Origin: JBOGED01 sp050743625
GTDB lineage: Bacteria > Actinomycetota > Nitriliruptoria > Euzebyales > Egibacteraceae
Direction of reading: 5' to 3'
NCBI GenBank assembly: GCA_050743625.1
Contig: JBOGED010000638.1
Coordinates: 1-17,962 of the forward strand
Length of the DNA stretch: 17,962 nucleotides
A program made the translations under genes and the position numbers. The notes beneath the pieces are model-generated. The model made no database searches, had not been told where the DNA came from, and was given only the letters and a program-made list of their open reading frames with translations. The first letter of the stretch is position 1; every line of letters starts with the position of its first letter. Positions 1 to 6,670 of the stretch are shown here, piece by piece.

Positions 1-1375
1 AGTCCTCCACGACGTATGAGTCGAACTCGGCCCGCGCGGCGGCCCAGGCGGCGTCGTCGAAGCCACCGCCGGGGTGCAGGGCGCCGGCCGCCGCGCGTGC
101 CATGGCCAGGGCGTGATGGGTGTTCACGTAGGCGAACAGGCCTTGCCGCCCGAAGGTGAGCAGGCCCGGCTGAGTGGCCGCCCATCCGTCCAAGGTCGCA
201 AAGGCGGCCTCGTAGCCGGCCCGGTAGATCGGGTAGGCGAAGGGGATCCGGCGGACCTCGACCCCTTGAGGTCGGACGGCCGGCAGGTCCGCACCGCGCA
301 AGCCCTCGACGACCAGCCGCCCCAGCTCCTCGTCGGTCGATCGCCACAGGCCGTCGTCCCGGAAACATGGCAGCTCCGCGCATAACACCGTCCGCCCCTC
401 GGGGCCGCCACCGCTGCGGTAGTTCTTCGGCTCGGACACGCGGGTCACCGGCGTCGACGGATCGGGAAGGTAGTGCGCGTCGAACGGTGTGTACCGGTCG
501 GCGTCCAGGACCAGGTAGACGAGCACCATCGCGCGGAACGTGAGCTGGCCCGCGGCGGCGCGGACCCTCGGGGGCGCCCCGGGCACCAGCCGGGCGAGCG
601 CCGGGACCGGCAGCGTCGACCATGCCCGCGCCGCACGCACGCCGAGGCCCGAGGCGGTGCGAACGCACACCTCGAACTCGGTGAAGTCGAGCCCCGTCAC
701 TGTCTCGCCGTACCGCAGCTCCGCACCCACGGCCACCGCAGCGTCGGCGAGCGCCTCGCTAATCCGCCCGAACCCGCCACGCGGGTAGAAGAACGTCGAC
801 TTCCCCTCTCGCGCTCCCCACAGGACCCGGCGGAGCAGGCGTACGGGCGAGTCCGCGCTCACCCGGCGGCGGGCCTGCTCACTGGACAGCTCGGCCGGGT
901 CGACCCCCCAGATCTTGCGGACGTAAGGAAAATAGAACCGGTCGCACATCGTCGGCCCCAAACCCGCCCGCAGGACGGACGCGAACGTGTCCTCGTGGGA
1001 CCGCCGAAACGGCGAGGCGAACGTGTCGAACATCGCCGCGGCGGCGAAGCTGGGCGGCAACCGCCGGAGGAGGTCGCCGGCTCGCAACGGGAACCTGATC
1101 CAGCGGCTGGCCAGCCGGATCCGGCCGTTGCGGGCACGCTCCTCCAGCTCGTCACCGAGCAGGTCGCGCAACGTTTCGAGGATCGCGGGATCGGTCGCCG
1201 AGTGCAGCCGGTGGCTACCGTGGTCCACCCGCACGCCGCCGACCTCGAAGCTGCCCGCGATCCCTCCCGGCACGGCAGAGCGCTCGAGCACCACGACGCG
1301 CCTTCCCGCCCGGGCGGCGTAGTACGCGGCGGCCAGGCCAGCAGGGCCGGCTCCGAGCACGACAAGATCGGTCAC
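1..1375 (-). CDS. FAD-dependent amine-oxidase/protoporphyrinogen-oxidase-like oxidoreductase (3' end cut by window)
   Basis: The 458 visible residues begin at a GTG start (1375). It is preceded by GGGGTGA about five bases upstream, a good ribosome binding site. The N-terminus is a Rossmann FAD-binding fold: LVVLGAGPAGLAAAYYAA (residues 4-21), then the acidic strand end VVVLER and the second flavin motif PGGIAGSFEVGGVRVDHGSH. Near the visible C-terminus there is a GRQGLFAYVNTHHAL segment. As I recall, similar segments occur in the UDP-galactopyranose-mutase-like/protoporphyrinogen-oxidase-like group. It should be a soluble flavoprotein that oxidises or isomerises a small molecule; the substrate cannot be read from sequence. 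It lies 66 nt downstream of the sigma factor gene on the same strand, with a strong hairpin between them, so co-transcription is uncertain. The C-terminus lies beyond the left edge. The family call is firm, the exact enzyme is not. Confidence 0.85.
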   Translation of the reverse strand, partial: MTDLVVLGAGPAGLAAAYYAARAGRRVVVLERSAVPGGIAGSFEVGGVRVDHGSHRLHSATDPAILETLRDLLGDELEERARNGRIRLASRWIRFPLRAGDLLRRLPPSFAAAAMFDTFASPFRRSHEDTFASVLRAGLGPTMCDRFYFPYVRKIWGVDPAELSSEQARRRVSADSPVRLLRRVLWGAREGKSTFFYPRGGFGRISEALADAAVAVGAELRYGETVTGLDFTEFEVCVRTASGLGVRAARAWSTLPVPALARLVPGAPPRVRAAAGQLTFRAMVLVYLVLDADRYTPFDAHYLPDPSTPVTRVSEPKNYRSGGGPEGRTVLCAELPCFRDDGLWRSTDEELGRLVVEGLRGADLPAVRPQGVEVRRIPFAYPIYRAGYEAAFATLDGWAATQPGLLTFGRQGLFAYVNTHHALAMARAAAGALHPGGGFDDAAWAAARAEFDSYVVED

Positions 1376-1395
1376 AAGGATCACCCCAGAATGGC

Positions 1396-1423
1396 GAGGG
1401 CCCAGTCTTTCGACCGGGCCCTC
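1396..1423 (-). terminator. Strong hairpin with GAAA tetraloop between sigma factor and oxidoreductase genes
   Basis: GAGGGCCC (1396-1403) is perfectly complementary to GGGCCCTC (1416-1423). Read on the minus strand, a G-U wobble and GTC/GAC extend this to a continuous 12-bp stem closed by a GAAA tetraloop. On the plus strand the same position gives an A-C mismatch and a TTTC loop, so the structure favours the minus-strand transcript, the direction of both flanking genes. No U-tract follows. It may be an intrinsic-like terminator, a transcript-end stabiliser or a processing site. Confidence 0.6.
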
Positions 1424-1441
1424 ATGACGTGCGGAGCGACG

Positions 1442-2344
1442 CTACGCCGCCGCGCCGAACTCGTGTTGCAGGCGGACGAGCGCCTGAGTCTCGATCTTTC
1501 GCACGGATTCGCGGGACAGACCGAGCTCTCTCCCCAGCGCGTCCAGGGTAAGCGCCTGACGACCGTCCAGACCGTAACGGCGTTGGAGGACATACCAGCT
1601 GCGCTTGTCGAGACGCTCCTGTGCGATCTGGAACAAGTCCTCCAAGAAGTGACGCTCGACGACCTCGTCGGCCGGCGAGTCCTCGGCGACCGCGACGAAC
1701 TCTCCAAGGTCACTCGCGTCGCTGTCGTAGCCGATCGGCCGGTCGAGGGACGTCATCGAATGGTCGCCGGCGAGTGCGCGCCGCACCTTGGCCGGGGTCA
1801 GCCGGGTAGCCTCCGCGAGCTCGTCGATCGTGGGCTCCCGCCCGGTCTCGGACTCGAGCCGAGCCGAAGCGGCTCGTACCTTCACGAGCGCGTCGTGCAA
1901 GGCGACCGGCAGGCGGATGGTCCGCTCGCTGCCAGCGACGCCACGCTGGATGGCCTGGCGGATCCACCAGGTGGCATAGGTCGAGAACTTGTAGCCCCGG
2001 CGCCAGTCGAACTTCTCCACAGCGCGGAGGAGCCCAAGATTCCCCTCTTGAATCAGCTCCCCGAGATCCAACGTCGAACGCTTGGAAAACTGCGCGGCAA
2101 CGCTGACGACCAACCGCAGGTTGGCCGCCACGAAATGATCGAAGGCCGCCTGTCCCTCACGGACCGCCCGCTCGAGCTCCTCCCGGTGCGCCTCGACGCC
2201 AGGACAACCCGCGTTGAGCTTGCCCCGGGCCTCGTTGCCCGCCTCGATCGCCTGGGCCAGGCGGATCTCGTCCTCCGCAGTCAGCAGCCGGACCTTCCCC
2301 AGCTCGCTGAAATAGAGGTCGAGGAGGTCGTCCGGCACCTTCAT
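1442..2344 (-). CDS. RNA polymerase sigma factor, sigma-70 family group 2 (SigA/SigB-like)
   Basis: A 300-residue sigma-70 factor lacking the long region 1.1 of primary sigma factors. Regions appear in order. Region 1.2 is DLLDLYFSELGKVRLLTAED near the N-terminus. Region 2 holds AFDHFVAANLRLVVSVA, then the core-binding LGELIQEGNLGLLRAVEKFD and the -10-reading KFSTYATWWIRQAIQR. Region 3 follows (GREPTIDELAEATRLTPAKV). Region 4 is a C-terminal helix-turn-helix (LTLDALGRELGLSRESVRKIE). The ATG at 2344 is chosen because GGGAGG sits about nine bases upstream and the residues before it do not resemble sigma factors. All core regions are intact, so it should recognise standard -35/-10 promoters. Group-2 factors usually serve stress or stationary-phase transcription, which is inference here. 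Its own upstream region may carry its promoter. Confidence 0.93.
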   Translation of the reverse strand: MKVPDDLLDLYFSELGKVRLLTAEDEIRLAQAIEAGNEARGKLNAGCPGVEAHREELERAVREGQAAFDHFVAANLRLVVSVAAQFSKRSTLDLGELIQEGNLGLLRAVEKFDWRRGYKFSTYATWWIRQAIQRGVAGSERTIRLPVALHDALVKVRAASARLESETGREPTIDELAEATRLTPAKVRRALAGDHSMTSLDRPIGYDSDASDLGEFVAVAEDSPADEVVERHFLEDLFQIAQERLDKRSWYVLQRRYGLDGRQALTLDALGRELGLSRESVRKIETQALVRLQHEFGAAA

Positions 2345-2388
2345 CCGCAATCGCCTCCCAACCCATACCCTTGTGCGGCGAATCACAT

Positions 2389-2414
2389 ATACCCAACACC
2401 CGAATCCAACGAAC
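2389..2414 (-). promoter_or_regulatory. Possible promoter of the sigma factor gene (GTTC-N16-GGGTAT)
   Basis: On the minus strand GTTC (2414-2411), a 16-nt spacer and GGGTAT (2394-2389) resemble the GTTT/GGGTA promoters used by actinobacterial SigB/SigF-type factors. A TATATG overlaps the same place as an alternative -10. Transcription would start about 36 nt before the ATG. This is pattern matching only. Confidence 0.3.
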
Positions 2415-2622
2415 TGTTCCCGGCGACTCTGCTTACTCACGGGTATAGACGCACGACCACCACCCAGAGTTGCGCGGTTGGCTCCACTTGATCCGCGGCC
2501 GAATGCCCGGCGTCACCGGCCAACCACTGTCCTAACGAAGTACTACACCGAGTGGGACCCGCGCCGTTCCACCATGGCTGAGGCCGCCGAGACGCTCGGC
2601 CATCCCGACGCCGCGCGTGCCC

Positions 2623-2651
2623 TTGCGACCTCCCTGCTGCAGCTGTGTATT
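2623..2651 (+). promoter_or_regulatory. Possible dap operon promoter
   Basis: TTGCGA (2623-2628) and TGTATT (2646-2651) are separated by 17 nt, a fair match to a housekeeping -35/-10 pair. A start about seven bases on would give a leader of roughly 22 nt containing GAGGGG before the dapC ATG at 2680. Confidence 0.35.
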
Positions 2652-2679
2652 GGGAGCTGAGGGGATCTACGATCGCGCT

Positions 2680-3858
2680 ATGAACCCCCTTCTTGCTGAG
2701 CTGGGCGGCTACCCGTTGGCCGCGTTTCAGGACCTTGCGCGCGCGATGCGGGCGGAGGGCGCCGCGCTGCACGACTTTTCGATCGGCGATCCGGTCGAGC
2801 CGACGCCGCTGGCTGTGCGGCGCGCGCTTGCGGCGGCGATTCCCGAGGTGAGCCAGTACCCGACGGCGGCGGGCCCTCGCGAGCTGCGTGAGGCGATCGC
2901 CGGCTGGGTCGCGCGCCGGTTCGGGGTGCGGGTGGACCCGGACCAGCACATCTTGCCGACGGCGGGGAGCAAGGAGGCGGTCTTCCACCTGCCGCTGGGG
3001 ATCCTCGACCCGTCCGGTCCCCGCCGCGCCGTCGTATGGGGTGATCCGGGGTATCCGGTCTACGGCCGCGGCCAGCGGTTCGCCGGGGGTGACAGCGACG
3101 CGGTGACCCTCGAGGACGGGAGCGGGTGGAGGCTCGAGCTCGGCGACCTCGACCCCAAGCGCCTCGACCGCGCCTGCCTCGCGTGGCTCAACTACCCGCA
3201 CAACCCGACCGGTGCGGCCGTCGACCTCGACTACTACCGCCGCGCCCTCGATACCGCCCGGGCGCGCGGGATGGTGCTCGCCAGCGACGAGTGCTACTGC
3301 GACATCTACCCCGAGGATGCGCCGCCGCCGCCTTCGGTGTTGCAGGCGGCGGGGGGTGACCTGACCGGACTGGTCGTCGCGTTCAGCCTGTCGAAGCGGT
3401 CGGGCATGACCGGGTACCGCTCGGGTGCGCTGGTCGGCGACCCCGAGCTGATCGCCGCGCAGCGGATCCTGCGCCCGAACATCGGCACGGCCTCGCCGGA
3501 GTTCGTGCAGCTGGCGTCCATCGCCGCCTGGGACGACGAGGCGCACGTCGCCGAGCGGCGGGCGATCTTCCACGCGAAGCGGCAGGTGATGCTCGACTTC
3601 TTCGACGAGGTCGGCATCCGTGTTTCGGGGAGTGAGGCGACGTTCTACCTGTGGATGGCCGCTCCTGGCGGAGATGACGACGCCTACGCTCAGGCGCTGC
3701 TCCGCCGGCGCGTGATCGTCTCGCCGGGTCGGGCCTTCGGGCCGGGTGGCAAGGGTTGGTTGCGCCTCGCGCTCGTGCCCAGCGTGGAGGGTTGCAAGGA
3801 GGCGGTCGCGATCTGGCGCGACGCGATCACGGCGGGGAGCGTGCCCGCGCATGGATGA
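2680..3858 (+). CDS. dapC: Succinyldiaminopimelate transaminase (DapC-type class I/II aminotransferase)
   Basis: A 392-residue fold-type I PLP aminotransferase. It should convert N-succinyl-2-amino-6-ketopimelate plus glutamate to N-succinyl-LL-diaminopimelate in the cytoplasm. Visible PLP residues are N175 in NYPHNPTG, D203 in LASDECYCD, the Schiff-base lysine K239 in SLSKRSGMTGYR, and the carboxylate-binding R362 in GWLRLAL. The start at ATG 2680 gives the family-typical N-terminus (NPLLAELGGYPLAAF); upstream codons would only add an unrelated 21 residues. The specific role rests on position, since dapD and dapE follow directly and dapD starts 8 nt before this gene ends. On sequence alone other aminotransferases of the same subgroup would be possible. 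With its neighbours the assignment is strong. Confidence 0.9.
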   Translation: MNPLLAELGGYPLAAFQDLARAMRAEGAALHDFSIGDPVEPTPLAVRRALAAAIPEVSQYPTAAGPRELREAIAGWVARRFGVRVDPDQHILPTAGSKEAVFHLPLGILDPSGPRRAVVWGDPGYPVYGRGQRFAGGDSDAVTLEDGSGWRLELGDLDPKRLDRACLAWLNYPHNPTGAAVDLDYYRRALDTARARGMVLASDECYCDIYPEDAPPPPSVLQAAGGDLTGLVVAFSLSKRSGMTGYRSGALVGDPELIAAQRILRPNIGTASPEFVQLASIAAWDDEAHVAERRAIFHAKRQVMLDFFDEVGIRVSGSEATFYLWMAAPGGDDDAYAQALLRRRVIVSPGRAFGPGGKGWLRLALVPSVEGCKEAVAIWRDAITAGSVPAHG

Positions 3859-4663
3859 GCTCTCCCAGGTGATCGACGCCGCCTACTCAGACGGTGGCTA
3901 CGACGACGCGCCAGCCCGGCAGGCGGTCGCCGAGGCGCTCGACCTGTTGGACCAGGGCAAGGTCCGGGTCGCCGAGAAGATCGACGGCGAATGGGTCGTC
4001 CACGAGTGGCTGAAGCGGGCCATCCTGCTCAGCTTCCGCCAGCGGGGGATGTCCACGGTCACCCTCGGTCCGTACGAGTACCACGACAAGGTGCCGCTGA
4101 AGACGGGGTACGCCGAGGCGGGGGTTCGCGTGGTGCCGCCGGCCGTCGTGCGGCACGGCGCGTTCGTCGAGAAGGGCGCGGTGCTGATGCCGAGCTACGT
4201 GAACATCGGCGCCCGCGTCGGAGCCGGGACGATGGTCGACACGTGGGCCACGGTCGGGTCGTGCGCGCAGATCGGGCGCAATGTCCACCTATCCGGCGGC
4301 GTCGGGATCGGCGGGGTGCTCGAGCCGCCGAACGCTCGGCCCGTGATCGTCGAGGACGACGCCTTCGTCGGCTCGCGCTGCATCATCGTCGACGGGGTGG
4401 TCGTCGAGGAAGGCGCCGTACTCGCCGCCGGCACCGTGCTGACGGCGAGCATGCGGATCCTGGACGTGACCGGCGAGTCCGTGGTCGAGCGCCGGGGCGT
4501 CGTGCCGGCCGGGTCGGTGGTGATCCCGGGCACCCGCCAGAAGGAGTTTCCCGCCGGCACGTACGGTGTGCCCTGCGCGCTGATCATTGGCCGTCGCTCC
4601 GCCTCCACGAGCCGGAAGGTGTCGCTGAACGAGGTGCTCCGTGAGCACGACCTGCCCGTCTGA
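3851..4663 (+). CDS. dapD: 2,3,4,5-tetrahydropyridine-2,6-dicarboxylate N-succinyltransferase (short, E. coli-like DapD)
   Basis: A 270-residue enzyme that transfers succinyl from succinyl-CoA to tetrahydrodipicolinate, committing the pathway to the succinylase route of DAP/lysine synthesis. The N-terminal helical part includes LLDQGKVRVAEKIDGEWVVH and WLKRAILLSFR. The left-handed beta-helix contains the hallmark stretches VLMPSYVNIGARVGAGTMVD, TWATVGSCAQIGRNVHLSGG and VGIGGVLEPPNARPVIVEDD, nearly word-for-word as in E. coli DapD. It functions as a trimer in the family. The ATG at 3851 overlaps the dapC stop, with GGGGAG about 11 bases upstream. The length and N-terminus match the proteobacterial type rather than the longer DapD of mycobacteria and corynebacteria, which is unexpected if the host is actinobacterial. 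Confidence 0.95.
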   Translation: MDELSQVIDAAYSDGGYDDAPARQAVAEALDLLDQGKVRVAEKIDGEWVVHEWLKRAILLSFRQRGMSTVTLGPYEYHDKVPLKTGYAEAGVRVVPPAVVRHGAFVEKGAVLMPSYVNIGARVGAGTMVDTWATVGSCAQIGRNVHLSGGVGIGGVLEPPNARPVIVEDDAFVGSRCIIVDGVVVEEGAVLAAGTVLTASMRILDVTGESVVERRGVVPAGSVVIPGTRQKEFPAGTYGVPCALIIGRRSASTSRKVSLNEVLREHDLPV

Positions 4664-5747
4664 CCCCGCTGAGCTGCTCCTCGAGCTGCTCGCGATGCCG
4701 TGCCAGACAGGTGAGGAGGGGCCGATCGCGGACTGGCTCGCCAGGCACTACCGTGACGAGCCGGTCCTGCGGGTGGGGCAGTCGCTGGTCGTGGGGGATG
4801 GGCGCGGCGACCGACCGCTTGTGCTGCTGGTCGGACACCTCGATGTCGTCCCCCCGACTCCAGCCGATCTCCGCCCCCGCCGGGACGGCGCGTGGATCGT
4901 CGGGCGCGGGGCGAGCGACATGAAGGGGGGATTGGCCGTGGCGATGTCGTGCTTCGAGGACGCGGCTTTGCGCGCCGGTCCGTACGAGCTGCTGCTCGTG
5001 GCCTACGCGGGGGAGGAGGGACCCCACGAGACCAACGAGCTTGGGGAGACGCTCGCCGCCGATGCCCGGCTCGCCACCGCGGCGCTGGCGATCGTGCTGG
5101 AGCCGACCGACCTCGCCGCCCAGCTGGGCTGCCTCGGCGCGCTGCATGCCCAGGTCACGTTCAGTGGGCGGGCAGCGCACTCTGCCCGGCCCTGGCAGGG
5201 CGAGAACGCACTGACTAAGTCGGGCCAGTTCCTCGCTGAGCTGCACGGGCGGCCACCCAGGGACGTGATGGTCGACGGGCTGGTCTACCGCGAGGTTCTC
5301 AGCGCGACCCAGGCGAGCACCGGCGGCAACGTCCGCAATGTCGTGCCTGACCGGTTCATGGTGAACCTGAACTACCGGTTCGCGCCGGACAAGACGTCGG
5401 AGCAAGCCGTGGACCAGCTCTCCGAGTTGGTGGGCCGGGCCGCCCAGGTCGAGGTCGTCGACGTCGCCCCCGCCGGCCAACCCTGGCGGGACGCCCCACT
5501 CGTCGCGCGGTTCCTCGCGGTCCTCGGCGCGCCGGTGGAGGCGAAACAGGCCTGGACGGACGTCGCGAGGCTTTCGGCAGCGGGGATTCCCGCGCTGAAC
5601 TACGGTCCGGGGTTGACCGCGCAGGCGCATCAGGCGGGCGAGTACATCCCGGTAGAGAACCTGTACCGCGCCCGCGCCGCGATTACCCGCTTCCTGGAAG
5701 GTGGCAGTAAGGTGCGGGCGACAGCGTCAGCGGGAGGTGCAACGTGA
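4641..5747 (+). CDS. dapE: Succinyl-diaminopimelate desuccinylase (M20 metallopeptidase family)
   Basis: A 368-residue M20 zinc hydrolase that should remove succinate from N-succinyl-LL-DAP. The di-metal site is readable: H66 and D68 in GHLDVVP, bridging D93 in GRGASDMKGG, catalytic base and metal ligand E125-E126 in AGEEGPHE, E154 in LEPTD, and H330 near the C-terminus in TAQAHQAGEY. The central lid domain carries GRAAHSARPWQGENA, the usual dimerisation segment. The GTG start at 4641 lies inside dapD (23-nt overlap), as expected for translational coupling, and no nearer alternative keeps the N-terminal helix. It ends within the start codon of the next small gene. All key residues are present, so it should be active. 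Confidence 0.93.
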   Translation: MSTTCPSDPAELLLELLAMPCQTGEEGPIADWLARHYRDEPVLRVGQSLVVGDGRGDRPLVLLVGHLDVVPPTPADLRPRRDGAWIVGRGASDMKGGLAVAMSCFEDAALRAGPYELLLVAYAGEEGPHETNELGETLAADARLATAALAIVLEPTDLAAQLGCLGALHAQVTFSGRAAHSARPWQGENALTKSGQFLAELHGRPPRDVMVDGLVYREVLSATQASTGGNVRNVVPDRFMVNLNYRFAPDKTSEQAVDQLSELVGRAAQVEVVDVAPAGQPWRDAPLVARFLAVLGAPVEAKQAWTDVARLSAAGIPALNYGPGLTAQAHQAGEYIPVENLYRARAAITRFLEGGSKVRATASAGGAT

Positions 5748-5929
5748 GTGAGGCCAGCAACGAGAAACAGCTCGACACGGGCAGCATGGATACGGACGCC
5801 TTCCGCGCCTTCGCCGACCGGGAGGACGAGAAGCCCCCCAAGGCGGTCGGCGTGCCGTTCCGGCTCGCCACGCTCGGAGCCGGCCTCGTCGCCCTGGGCC
5901 TGATCGCATGGCTCCTGCTGCGCCTGTAG
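5744..5929 (+). CDS. Small C-terminally anchored membrane protein, last gene of the dap operon
   Basis: A 61-residue protein with a GTG start that overlaps the dapE stop (GTGA). GGGAGG lies just upstream, so it is very probably translated and coupled to dapE. The first ~38 residues are hydrophilic and charged (MDTDAFRAFADREDEKPPK). The last ~22 residues are one hydrophobic segment (LATLGAGLVALGLIAWLLL) ending in RL. That is a tail-anchored layout with the N-terminus presumably cytoplasmic. I do not recognise the family. Its place after three DAP enzymes suggests a link to the cell envelope or to tethering, but the sequence shows no catalytic motif. Confidence 0.75.
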   Translation: MSEASNEKQLDTGSMDTDAFRAFADREDEKPPKAVGVPFRLATLGAGLVALGLIAWLLLRL

Positions 5930-5983
5930 CCGGCGCCAAGCGGCGGCCGCTGACGCCGTTGGCGCCGTTGGCGCTGGCGCCGG
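5930..5983 (+). terminator. GC-rich terminator-like stem after the dap operon, with 9-bp tandem repeat
   Basis: Directly after the stop codon, CCGGCGCC (5930-5937) pairs with GGCGCCGG (5976-5983). Inside lies a second hairpin, AGCGG (5939-5943)/CCGCT (5947-5951). The right arm is preceded by two tandem copies of GCCGTTGGC (5955-5963 and 5964-5972) and a partial third. No U-tract follows. The position fits an operon end. Confidence 0.5.
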
Positions 5984-5996
5984 ACCAATCCTGCAC

Positions 5997-6036
5997 TGTG
6001 AAGACTTTTGCCGGTATACCGGCTTAACTCTTCACA
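5997..6036. promoter_or_regulatory. 40-bp palindrome abutting the NYN gene start (operator or start-site hairpin)
   Basis: The arms are TGTGAAGA (5997-6004) and TCTTCACA (6029-6036). The centre is a perfect 14-bp palindrome, GCCGGTATACCGGC (6010-6023). The linkers CTTTT and TTAAC are partly complementary, so 17 of 20 positions match in all. It ends on the base before ATG 6037. As DNA it looks like a repressor operator; as RNA it would be a hairpin right against the start codon. Confidence 0.6.
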
Positions 6037-6438
6037 ATGGCACTCCCGAGCCGCCCGCGGCGACTGATCGTTGACGGCATGAACGTCATCGGCTCGCGGC
6101 CTGACGGCTGGTGGCGGGACAGGGAAGGCGCCGCGCGACGCCTCGTCGAGCAGCTACGCGCGTTCGCGGACCGCACGGGCGACGAGGTCACCGTCGTGTT
6201 CGACGGAGGCCCATCGCCGGACTTGGCCGAAGGTCTCCACGGTTCGGTCATGGTGCGGTACGCCTCGCGTGAAGGGCCGGACGCGGCTGACGACCGCATC
6301 GTGCGCTTGGTAGCGGCTGACCCCAACCCCGCGACGCTCGAGGTCGTCACGGCAGACGCGAGGTTACGGGAGCGTGTCCTCCAGCTGGACGCGACCGTAT
6401 CCGGTCCGCGCACGTTCCGGCGAGAGTTGGACTCCTGA
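6037..6438 (+). CDS. NYN/PIN-like domain protein (YacP/Rae1-type ribonuclease family)
   Basis: A 133-residue single-domain protein. The N-terminus RRLIVDGMNVIGSRPDGW is the NYN signature, with acidic D13 and N16. D56 in VVFDGGPS, the DDRIV segment and the late VVTADARLRERV supply the other acidic metal-binding positions. Relatives such as B. subtilis Rae1/YacP are metal-dependent endoribonucleases acting on mRNA, some at the ribosome. The start is constrained: an in-frame TAA at 6025 lies 12 nt upstream, and ATG 6037 is the only start that keeps the catalytic aspartate. There is no Shine-Dalgarno sequence; the upstream bases belong to the palindrome. The message may therefore be leaderless or its start controlled by that element. 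The fold call is good, the RNA substrate unknown. Confidence 0.82.
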   Translation: MALPSRPRRLIVDGMNVIGSRPDGWWRDREGAARRLVEQLRAFADRTGDEVTVVFDGGPSPDLAEGLHGSVMVRYASREGPDAADDRIVRLVAADPNPATLEVVTADARLRERVLQLDATVSGPRTFRRELDS

Positions 6439-6452
6439 CGGGCCAGGGGAGC

Positions 6453-6469
6453 CCCGAGGACACCTCGGG
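6453..6469 (+). terminator. Short GC hairpin after NYN gene
   Basis: CCCGAGG (6453-6459), loop ACA, CCTCGGG (6463-6469): a perfect 7-bp stem 14 nt after the stop codon. No U-tract follows, so termination strength is uncertain. The gap from here to 6670 shows only a TATACT hexamer (6504-6509) as a possible -10, with no convincing -35. Confidence 0.4.
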
Positions 6470-6670
6470 CGGTTCGAGTAGTCCCCCGCATGGGTGACGA
6501 CTATATACTGACGAATCAGCCTTTTCGGCTCAAAGCTGGTCTGGCTCTTCCCTACTAGTCCGTACGAGCTGTGTTCGCTTTAGGCATTGCGTGGGCGCGT
6601 ACGCGTGCGCACGGTGATGCGGACCGGCGCACCTGACCATGCATGCCGGTGGGGAAGGAGGGGTGGCCCG

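Larger units (their letters stand above)
2345..2679. other. Gene-free gap between sigma factor and dapC, divergent promoter region
   Basis: These 335 nt separate two divergent genes. The part near the sigma gene is relatively AT-rich and contains GGGTAT hexamers: two on the minus strand (2394-2389 and 2370-2365) and one on the plus strand (2441-2446). A 28-codon ATG frame at 2574-2660 has no ribosome binding site and no recognisable product, so I do not call it a gene. No RNA gene is seen. Confidence 0.5.

Noticed and set aside
473..2491. Long plus-strand open frame of 672 codons across the oxidoreductase and sigma genes
   Set aside because: It is antisense to two genes with clear domains; its product is Arg/Pro-rich with no motif. 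Long shadow frames are expected in high-GC DNA.
2574..2660. 28-codon ATG frame upstream of dapC
   Set aside because: No ribosome site, no conserved-looking motif, and it overlaps the likely dapC promoter.
2437..3852. Minus-strand frame of 471 codons antisense to dapC
   Set aside because: Low-complexity Arg-rich product, while dapC on the plus strand has all PLP-binding residues.
5955..5972. Tandem 9-bp GCCGTTGGC repeat as a minisatellite or CRISPR-like array
   Set aside because: Only two full copies, and they lie within the terminator-like stem region; no spacers.
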